38,764 nt of DNA, from NCBI GenBank assembly GCA_945902915.1, contig CAMDNJ010000012.1, forward strand, positions 1-38,764, given 5' to 3'. Each line of letters begins with the position of its first letter. The first letter of the stretch is position 1. The notes below the pieces were generated by a model. It was not told the origin of the DNA and made no database searches. It was given only the letters and a program-made list of their open reading frames with translations. Positions 31,377 through 38,764 of this stretch are shown here, piece after piece. Source of the stretch: Crenothrix polyspora (GTDB taxonomy: Bacteria; Pseudomonadota; Gammaproteobacteria; Methylococcales; Methylomonadaceae). A program made the position numbers and the translations under genes.

Positions 31377-32264
31377 ATAAAACTTATATTTGCCACCGGC
31401 CCCTCTATCAATACTCGCTTATTGGTTGCCGTATTAGCTTCAATAACATTACTGGTATTCGATCAAAAAAGCCCAAGTATTAATACGCTGCGCAGCACCT
31501 TATCGTTTTTTGTCGACCCATTAAAATATTTAGTCGATTTACCAACCGTCATCATTGAGCAAACAGCCGACTCTATTAATTCTTATCAAAGCCTGAAAAA
31601 AGAGAACCTTCGTTTGCGCGAAGATCAGCTTGCTCATCAAGCCAGATTACTCAAATTTTCAGCATTAGAAAATGAGAATATTCGTTTAAGAGCACTACTT
31701 GAGAATTCATTCAAACTAGGTGAGCAGGTCTTAGTTGCAGAATTACTATCTGTAAATATGGCACCTTATGAACATATCGTTGTTGTCAATAAAGGCACTC
31801 GTTTTGGCGTACATCCTCAACAACCGGTTTTAGATGCCAATGGTGTTGTTGGTCAAGTTTTTCGAGCACTACCTATGACCTCTGAAATCATGCTGATAAC
31901 TGACCCGAATCACGCTATTCCCGTACAGGTCAATCGTAACGGTTTATTAACTATCGCCGTGGGTAGTGGCCAAACAAATAGATTAATTCTACCTTTTTTA
32001 CCCAGTAACGCTGATATACGCCCAGGTGATTTACTCATTACATCAGGATTAGGAGGAAACTTTCCTCACGGCTATCCGGTTGCTGTTGTTGATGACTTTA
32101 TTTCTCAACCTAACAAAGCTTTCGCAACCATTTCCGCCACACCTAAAGCCTTATTAGATCGAAACCGCGAACTGATGATAGTCTGGAGTAAGTCAACTCC
32201 AGTGCCACTGATTTCCAAGTCGACAGAAAATAAGTTAGAAGACCTTAAGCATGAAAACAAATAA
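31377..32264 (+). CDS. mreC: Rod shape-determining protein MreC, probable ATA start
   Basis: Supplied ORF begins at an internal TTG (31422); upstream in-frame codons read IKLIFATGPSINTRLLVAVLA, matching the usual MreC N-terminus (MKPIF..GPS...RL..AVL); GAGG at 31365-31368 lies 8 nt before ATA. Confidence 0.9.
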   Translation: MKLIFATGPSINTRLLVAVLASITLLVFDQKSPSINTLRSTLSFFVDPLKYLVDLPTVIIEQTADSINSYQSLKKENLRLREDQLAHQARLLKFSALENENIRLRALLENSFKLGEQVLVAELLSVNMAPYEHIVVVNKGTRFGVHPQQPVLDANGVVGQVFRALPMTSEIMLITDPNHAIPVQVNRNGLLTIAVGSGQTNRLILPFLPSNADIRPGDLLITSGLGGNFPHGYPVAVVDDFISQPNKAFATISATPKALLDRNRELMIVWSKSTPVPLISKSTENKLEDLKHENK

Positions 32265-32739
32265 TTCGTCAGGCTTTATTCAGATTTCAATAAGCTTAGC
32301 TCTAGCTATGTGCTTACGAATATTGCCGTTACCTGAAAGTTTTGTGGCTTTTAATCCAGACTGGGTACTACTGACATTAATATATTGGTCTCTTACACTT
32401 CCCGAACGCGCAGGAATTTTTCATGCCTGGACTTTTGGCTTATTAACAGATGTGTTAACAGGACGATTACTTGGACAATATGCTTTAGCCTATGCATTGG
32501 TCATCTATTTATGTATTAATTTGCACAAAAGATTACGTAATTTTCCAATGTTACAACAAGGTCTGTTTATTTTCTTTTGCCTATTATTATCACAATTATT
32601 ACTTTTTTTCATAAAAAACATTCAGCATCCTGCACAATTGCATGCTACTTTTTGGCTGCCTGTTTTTACTGGCACTCTTGTTTGGCCAATCGTTTATGGT
32701 GTCTTACGATTAGTTCGCTTACCGCAAAGCTTTAGATAA
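32251..32739 (+). CDS. mreD: Rod shape-determining protein MreD
   Basis: Small membrane protein after mreC; FNPDWVLLTLIYWSLTLPERAGIFHAWTFGLLTDVLTGRLLGQYALAY. Confidence 0.93.
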   Translation: MKTNNSSGFIQISISLALAMCLRILPLPESFVAFNPDWVLLTLIYWSLTLPERAGIFHAWTFGLLTDVLTGRLLGQYALAYALVIYLCINLHKRLRNFPMLQQGLFIFFCLLLSQLLLFFIKNIQHPAQLHATFWLPVFTGTLVWPIVYGVLRLVRLPQSFR

Positions 32740-32751
32740 AAGTCACAAAGC

Positions 32752-34581
32752 ATGTATACCATCAAAGATCTTTCTGTAGAAAACCGTATATTTATCAATC
32801 GTATTGTAGCCGCCTTCTGTGTAATTACTGTATTAACTTCTGGCTTGATCATTCGCCTTATTTATTTACAAATAGTAGGTCATGAACATTATTCATTATT
32901 GGCCAAAGACAACAGCGTCAAAATTGTTCCCTTAGTACCTACCCGAGGTATGATTTACGATCGTCACGGCAAAGTACTCGCCGAAAACACGCCTTCTTAT
33001 AGCTTAGAATTAATTCCTGAACAAATCAGCAATATGGATGAAACCTTATTGAGATTACAAACACTACTAGATATTCCCACAGATAAAATCGAACTTTTTC
33101 AAAAGCTACGTAAACGCCAAAAACGCTTCGTTAGCACCCCTCTTTTATTAAGTATGAATGATGAGGAACTTGCTAAATTTGCAGTATCAAGACCTTATTT
33201 TCCTGGTGTTGATATTCATACGCGATTAGTTAGGCATTATCCTTACAGCGATCTAGCTGCACATGTTATTGGCTATGTAAGCCGTATTAATGAAGCAGAA
33301 CTAAAAGACTTACCTATTTCGGAATATAGAGGCTCAACACATATAGGTAAATTAGGTATAGAAAGCTCTTACGAAATTGATCTGCATGGAAAAACGGGCT
33401 ATGCCGAAATAGAAACCAATGTACAAGCTCGATTATTAAACACGCTTAACGAAGTCAATCCCGATCCTGGTGCAGATCTTTATTTATCACTCGATATTGA
33501 TTTACAAAAAACGGCCTATAATGCACTTACTGGCTTTAATGGGGCAGTGGTGGCTATTGACATTAAAACTGGTGGCGTTTTAGTATTTGTTAGTCGCCCT
33601 GGCTTTGATCCTAACCCTTTTGTGGTCGGTATAGCTAATGATGCCTACCAAGCCCTGCAAACATCAGAAAACCAACCCCTCTATAATCGAGCATTACGGG
33701 GCCTTTATCCTCCCGGCTCTACCATCAAACCATTCATAGCCTTAGCAGGGCTTGAATTCGAAGCAATTAACCCTCAACAACGACTGAACTGTCCTGGCTA
33801 CTATCAATTACCAGGAGTTGATCATCAATATCGTGATTGGAAAAAAGGTGGTCATGGCTCAGTAGATCTAAATCAGGCCATCACCGAATCCTGTGATGTG
33901 TATTTTTATCGACTTGCTTCTATGCTAGGTATAGATCATATGCATAGCTTTCTACAACAATTTGGTTTCGGAGAAAAAACAGGGATTGACTTGATAGGTG
34001 AAAAAACGGGCTTATTACCCTCACGCGAATGGAAGCTTGCTCAAAAAAAACAATCTTGGTATCCAGGAGAAACGTTAATTACAGGTATAGGCCAAGGTTA
34101 TCTTCAGGTTACTCCTTTGCAACTTGCCAGAGCTACCGCAACCTTAGCAAACCAAGGACATGTAGTAACACCTTTTCTGGTTGATAAAATAGTTAGAGCT
34201 CATGAAACTAGTCCCGGCCCAGAAATATACCAAGAGACTATCACTCTTAAACAAGAAAACGTTAATACAGTGATCGATGGCATGATCAATGTAGTGCATA
34301 GTTCTCGAGGCACTGCCAAAGGCATTAATACGCATATTAATTATCAGATCGCTGGAAAAACGGGTACTGCTCAAGTATTAGGCATCAAACAAAACGCTAA
34401 ATACAATGAAAACAGCATTGATTTTAAGTTTCGTGACCACGCACTTTTTATATCTTTTGCTCCTGCTAATGATCCCAAAATTGCTATTGCAGTCATCGTT
34501 GAAAATGGCGGGCATGGCGGTTCCGTGGCCGCACCTATTGCAGGTCAAGTCATCAAGCAATATTTAAAGGAAAGCCCTTGA
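32752..34581 (+). CDS. mrdA: Penicillin-binding protein 2
   Basis: PTRGMIYDRHGKVLAENTPSYSLEL, YPPGSTIKPF, ITESCDVYFY, AGKTGTAQV motifs. Confidence 0.97.
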   Translation: MYTIKDLSVENRIFINRIVAAFCVITVLTSGLIIRLIYLQIVGHEHYSLLAKDNSVKIVPLVPTRGMIYDRHGKVLAENTPSYSLELIPEQISNMDETLLRLQTLLDIPTDKIELFQKLRKRQKRFVSTPLLLSMNDEELAKFAVSRPYFPGVDIHTRLVRHYPYSDLAAHVIGYVSRINEAELKDLPISEYRGSTHIGKLGIESSYEIDLHGKTGYAEIETNVQARLLNTLNEVNPDPGADLYLSLDIDLQKTAYNALTGFNGAVVAIDIKTGGVLVFVSRPGFDPNPFVVGIANDAYQALQTSENQPLYNRALRGLYPPGSTIKPFIALAGLEFEAINPQQRLNCPGYYQLPGVDHQYRDWKKGGHGSVDLNQAITESCDVYFYRLASMLGIDHMHSFLQQFGFGEKTGIDLIGEKTGLLPSREWKLAQKKQSWYPGETLITGIGQGYLQVTPLQLARATATLANQGHVVTPFLVDKIVRAHETSPGPEIYQETITLKQENVNTVIDGMINVVHSSRGTAKGINTHINYQIAGKTGTAQVLGIKQNAKYNENSIDFKFRDHALFISFAPANDPKIAIAVIVENGGHGGSVAAPIAGQVIKQYLKESP

Positions 34582-35702
34582 AAACTGAAACTCGCCATGA
34601 ACATTTTGAACCCCCATCGCTATTAGGAACAATTCTACGAAAGCTGCATATTGATATCCCCTTATTTATCGGTTTATTACTGGCCTCATTATTAAGCTTT
34701 GTTATCCTCTATAGCGCCGGCAGTCAAGATATGGATATACTCATTCGTCAAGGTGAAAGGGTCGGCTTAGCTTTCCTATTAATGACTATAATCGCTCATA
34801 TCGACCCTTATCAATTTAAACGTTACTCGACATTACTGTTTGGACTTGGCGTTTTACTACTCATCGCAGTACTGATCATGGGGCAAATTGGTAAGGGCGC
34901 ACAGCGCTGGCTGGAATTTGGGATACTTCGATTCCAACCCTCAGAAATGATTAAGCTGACCACACCTATGATGATTGCTTGGTATCTAGCTGAACAGCCT
35001 ATGCCACCAAAACCTAAGCAACTAGCGATAGCCGTTTTACTGATAGCTGTGCCTACGCTATTAATAGCGAAACAACCTGATTTAGGTACAGCACTATTGG
35101 TTGTTAGTTCTGGCGCCGGCGTACTTTTCTTTGCAGGTCTGTCTTGGTTATTTATCGCAGCTATTATTGCAATTTGTTCGGCATTAACGCCTATTTTATG
35201 GCATTTTATGCACGATTATCAACGTGATCGTGTACTAACATTCCTAAATCCAGAAGCAGACCCACTCGGTCGAGGCTATCATATTATTCAATCTAAAATA
35301 GCGATCGGTTCGGGCGGTATTTATGGAAAAGGTTGGTTAGGAAGCACACAATCCGAATTTGATTTCTTACCAGAAAGCTCCACCGACTTCATCTTTGCGG
35401 TATTTGCAGAGGAGTTTGGTTTATTTGGTGGACTGTCTTTATTAACGCTCTATCTACTTATTATCGCTCGCTGCCTTTATATTGCGAGTCAAGCTCAAGA
35501 TTCTTATAGCCGACTCTTAGCAAGCAGTCTGTCTTTTACTTTTTTTGTTTATGTATTTGTCAATATTGGCATGGTCATAGGCATACTTCCTGTAGTGGGC
35601 GTACCTTTGCCTTTAATTAGTTACGGGGGTACTTCTATAGTGACGCTCTTATCTGGTTTCGGCATATTAATGTCCATCCACACTCATAAAAAATTCCGTT
35701 AA
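34578..35702 (+). CDS. rodA: Rod shape-determining protein RodA
   Basis: TTG start overlapping the mrdA stop; RWLEFGILRFQPSEMIKL, QPDLGTALLV, FLPESSTDFIFAVFAEEFG, PLPLISYGGTSIVTLL. Confidence 0.96.
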   Translation: MKTETRHEHFEPPSLLGTILRKLHIDIPLFIGLLLASLLSFVILYSAGSQDMDILIRQGERVGLAFLLMTIIAHIDPYQFKRYSTLLFGLGVLLLIAVLIMGQIGKGAQRWLEFGILRFQPSEMIKLTTPMMIAWYLAEQPMPPKPKQLAIAVLLIAVPTLLIAKQPDLGTALLVVSSGAGVLFFAGLSWLFIAAIIAICSALTPILWHFMHDYQRDRVLTFLNPEADPLGRGYHIIQSKIAIGSGGIYGKGWLGSTQSEFDFLPESSTDFIFAVFAEEFGLFGGLSLLTLYLLIIARCLYIASQAQDSYSRLLASSLSFTFFVYVFVNIGMVIGILPVVGVPLPLISYGGTSIVTLLSGFGILMSIHTHKKFR

Positions 35703-35950
35703 CACTTAAGAGCAGACCAAAGGCTAAGGGCGAATGCTTAAGCCTCGCACCTGTTCCCCATTAAGTTGCTAGACATCTGGCACAATCCCAGTAATGGTAT
35801 TTCCTGCATAGCGATTAATCTTAGTAAGCAACAATGGCAATTGGCCAAGCTATCGCTATTTGAGTGTTATTTAAGACGAAAATAATCTTATCGAGTTGAC
35901 TTAAGCCGGACTTAAGACAAGACCAGTTAGAATAACTCAACTTAAAAACA

Positions 35951-36097
35951 ATGAGGCCTACTCCTTCTTTAACTACTAAAGTAAAACTACTTACTTTTGA
36001 GCAACCATTAGGGCGAAAATCCACTAATGAACTCTTTGCGGACTTAGATAAATTTATGTTATCAGCCGTTACAGCCATAGTCCTTTATATGCTATAG
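35951..36097 (+). CDS. Small ORF (48 aa) between rodA and rlpA, doubtful
   Basis: MRPTPSLTTKVKLLTFEQPLGRKSTNELFADLDKFMLSAVTAIVLYML; no recognised homology; no clear RBS. Confidence 0.2.
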   Translation: MRPTPSLTTKVKLLTFEQPLGRKSTNELFADLDKFMLSAVTAIVLYML

Positions 36098-36145
36098 CTG
36101 TATACCAATTAAGCCAGTCTATTTTAATTAAAAAAGGCACTACAC

Positions 36146-36937
36146 ATGAATAAAATAATTTTAGTTATGTTACTTCTTATGCTTTTTGGTTGTTCATCAG
36201 AACAAATTAAAAATGCCAGCACTACCTACACCTCTCCAACAGAATCCTCAAACTTAAGGCAACACGCTACATTAAGTGTTAATAATCAAGATGAACTAAA
36301 TTCTGAAGACAACTTATTACCTCGTATTAGCCGTTACCTAAAAAAAGGTATAGCTTCTTGGTATGGGCCTGGCTTTCATGGCAAAAAAACAGCAACTGGC
36401 GAAATATTTGACATGTATGCAATGACTGCTGCTCACAAAACCTTACCTATTCCTTCTTACGCTCAAATCACCAATCTAGTCAATCATCGTAGCATTATCG
36501 TCAGAATCAATGATAGAGGTCCTTTTGTCGGTAACAAAGAAGTTGATTTATCCTATGCGGCTGCAAAAAATCTAGACTTGGGAGAAGGCAATTCAAGCAC
36601 TATTGAAATAAAAGCCATATCCCCTAAGCAAGCACTACCAAAAATCCAACAATTAGCCGCAACCCAAGCAAAGCAAGTCTTTCTGCAAGTGGGTAGTTTT
36701 GGAACGGCAAAGAAAGCCATAGAGTTAAAAAACAAAATTGCCGCCAGCAATTTGCCCTCAGCTGATATTCGCTCATCGACTTATAAAAAATCCACACTCT
36801 ATAAAGTACAAATAGGTCCGATTAAATCAACTATCAATGCAAATGAACTAAACCAACAACTGGCTGAAATTGGCATTATCGACACACAATTTGTTACTGA
36901 ATCCAACCTATCACAGAGCACGCGTGTTACAATGTAA
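36146..36937 (+). CDS. rlpA: Septal ring lytic transglycosylase RlpA family protein with SPOR domain
   Basis: Lipoprotein signal LLMLFGCSS; KKGIASWYGPGFHGKKTATGEIFDMYAMTAAHKTLP; RINDRGPFVG; C-terminal SPOR. Confidence 0.95.
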   Translation: MNKIILVMLLLMLFGCSSEQIKNASTTYTSPTESSNLRQHATLSVNNQDELNSEDNLLPRISRYLKKGIASWYGPGFHGKKTATGEIFDMYAMTAAHKTLPIPSYAQITNLVNHRSIIVRINDRGPFVGNKEVDLSYAAAKNLDLGEGNSSTIEIKAISPKQALPKIQQLAATQAKQVFLQVGSFGTAKKAIELKNKIAASNLPSADIRSSTYKKSTLYKVQIGPIKSTINANELNQQLAEIGIIDTQFVTESNLSQSTRVTM

Positions 36938-36973
36938 GCTAAAATATTGTTTACCTGTCTACATTAAAGAGCA

Positions 36974-38146
36974 ATGCATCCTTTTAATAAATATTTCTCA
37001 ATTTGGTTTTTTAGCTTATTCATAACTTTTTCTCAAGCATACGCTCAAGAAACTGAAGTCACTACTCCACCAGCACCTACAATTGCTGCCAGCGCTTACT
37101 TTTTAGAAGACTTCCATACCGGCAAAGTTTTAGCAGAAAGTAATGCTGACACTAGACTTGCACCAGCAAGCCTTACCAAAATAATGACGACCTATGTCGT
37201 CTTTAGAGAACTCAGCAATGGTCATTTACACCTAAACGATACTGTAACCATTAGCGAAAAAGCTTGGAAAACTTCTGGCTCACGCATGTTCTTAGAGCTT
37301 GGCAATCAAGTTACAATTCAAGATTTGTTACAAGGTGTTATTATTCAATCAGGTAATGATGCTAGTGTCGCGTTAGCCGAACATGTTGCAGGAGATGAAG
37401 CCACCTTTGCAGACATGATGAATCAACATGCATTACGACTAGGCATGAATAATAGTAACTTCAAAAATAGTGATGGTCTTCCTACTCCTGACCACTACAC
37501 TAGCGCACGTGACTTAGCAATACTCACTACCGCTTTAATCAAAGAATTCCCTGAATATTATCGTTGGTTTTCTCAAAAAGAATTTACATACAATAAAATA
37601 ACTCAACAAAACCGCAACAAACTTCTCTCTCGTGACGAATCAGTAGACGGCGTAAAAACCGGCTTTACAGATGATGCTGGTTATTGTCTAGTCGCCTCCG
37701 CACTTAGAGAGGACATGCGACTAATTTCTGTGGTCATGGGCACAAAAAGCGCCATAGCAAGAGCCAACGAAAATCAAACTTTACTTAATTATGGCTTTCG
37801 TTTTTATGAATCGCACCGTTTGTATGAAGGCAACAAGCCGCTGAATGAGGCTAAAATCTGGAAAGGTGCTAGCAAAAGCATTCCATTAGGCCTAAATGAA
37901 GATCTTTATGTCACTATTCCACGTAGACTTTATTCAGACCTAAAAGCTGTTATTAATATTGATAGTAAAATTATTGCACCTATCGCAGAGCATACAAAAT
38001 TAGGTTCAGTAAAAGTAACTCTGAAAGAAGATTTAATCATCGAAAAAGATTTGGTTGCATTACAAGCTATTGAAAAAGGCAATATCTTTCGTCGCCTGAT
38101 TGACAGCGTATTGTTAATGCTGGAGAAATCTGATAATGGAAAATAA
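36974..38146 (+). CDS. dacA: D-alanyl-D-alanine carboxypeptidase (PBP5/6 family)
   Basis: APASLTKIMT (SxxK), SGNDA (SxN), DGVKTGFTDDAGYC (KTG). Confidence 0.96.
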   Translation: MHPFNKYFSIWFFSLFITFSQAYAQETEVTTPPAPTIAASAYFLEDFHTGKVLAESNADTRLAPASLTKIMTTYVVFRELSNGHLHLNDTVTISEKAWKTSGSRMFLELGNQVTIQDLLQGVIIQSGNDASVALAEHVAGDEATFADMMNQHALRLGMNNSNFKNSDGLPTPDHYTSARDLAILTTALIKEFPEYYRWFSQKEFTYNKITQQNRNKLLSRDESVDGVKTGFTDDAGYCLVASALREDMRLISVVMGTKSAIARANENQTLLNYGFRFYESHRLYEGNKPLNEAKIWKGASKSIPLGLNEDLYVTIPRRLYSDLKAVINIDSKIIAPIAEHTKLGSVKVTLKEDLIIEKDLVALQAIEKGNIFRRLIDSVLLMLEKSDNGK

Positions 38147-38764
38147 AACAGTCTATTTAAACGGCGACTATATTCCCCTGAATGAAGCAAAAGTTTCAGT
38201 TTTAGATCGTGGCTTCTTGTTTGGCGATGGCATTTATGAAGTCATTCCCTCTTATTCCGGCCATCTATTTCATTTCCAAGATCATTTGCAGCGCTTAGAA
38301 AATAGCCTAGCAGGCATAAGACTTGCCAATCCTCACACGCGTGAACAATGGTTAAATATTCTGACGCCATTGTTAGATCCACAATTCGATCAGTATATTT
38401 ATCTACAAATTACCCGTGGTGTTGCCTCAAAAAGAGACCATGGCTTTCCTGAGAACATAGCCGCGACCGTTTTTGCCATGTGCTCAAATATCATACCGTT
38501 TGCCGGTTTAAATAATGGCATAAAAGCAATCAGCGTAGATGATAGTCGTTGGCAATTTTGCAATATTAAAGCGATCACTCTTCTAGGGAATATCTTGCAC
38601 AGACAAGAAGCGATAGACAATGGCTGTGCAGAAGCATTATTGGTAAAAGAAGGTTATGTTGTTGAAGGTGCGGCGAGTAACGTATTTGCAGTCATTGATG
38701 GCGTTCTAACTACGCCCGCTAAAAGCAATAGCATTCTACCTGGCATAACCCGAGATGTTATTTT
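38136..38764 (+). CDS. dat: D-amino-acid aminotransferase (class IV PLP), truncated by window end
   Basis: Not in the ORF track; reads MENKTVYLNGDYIPLNEAKVSVLDRGFLFGDGIYEVIPSYSGHLFHFQDHLQRLENSL...EGAASNVFAVIDGVLTTP...ILPGITRDVI; overlaps the dacA end by 11 nt. Confidence 0.93.
   Translation, partial: MENKTVYLNGDYIPLNEAKVSVLDRGFLFGDGIYEVIPSYSGHLFHFQDHLQRLENSLAGIRLANPHTREQWLNILTPLLDPQFDQYIYLQITRGVASKRDHGFPENIAATVFAMCSNIIPFAGLNNGIKAISVDDSRWQFCNIKAITLLGNILHRQEAIDNGCAEALLVKEGYVVEGAASNVFAVIDGVLTTPAKSNSILPGITRDVI

Noticed and set aside
35821-36078. 85 aa minus-strand ORF between rodA and rlpA
   Set aside because: No domain or start-site support; the opposite strand looks marginally more protein-like, itself weak.

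Overview
The window is about 38.8 kb of gene-dense bacterial chromosome. It looks gammaproteobacterial, and a Methylococcales-like methylotroph is plausible, but that is inference from gene content only. Main blocks, left to right: dTDP-rhamnose genes (rfbA-C-D-B, minus); an orphan hot-dog-fold protein; lysC, msrA and hslO; a small FN3-domain protein; a Mg2+ P-type ATPase next to a YgjP-type metallopeptidase; gamma-carbonic anhydrase; hemB-aroE; an MlaC/HpnM-type protein; cmoB; a ComEA-like HhH protein; a small secreted protein; an NAD-dependent formate dehydrogenase operon (fdsGBA-fdhD-fdsD); selO; gatCAB; and the cell-shape/peptidoglycan cluster mreBCD-mrdA-rodA-rlpA-dacA, ending in a truncated D-amino-acid aminotransferase that the ORF track misses. 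Most of this is core metabolism. I found no convincing new defence or mobile system. The points most worth checking are: mreC appears to start at an ATA codon upstream of the supplied ORF; several dispersed palindromic (REP/REPIN-like) repeat families, three of them clustered within 250 bp downstream of mlaC; a heptamer tandem array near msrA; a roughly 700 bp ORF-poor, hairpin-rich region after selO; and a near-perfect 18 bp dyad upstream of the fds operon. All product calls come from reading motifs in the translations. No database search was run.
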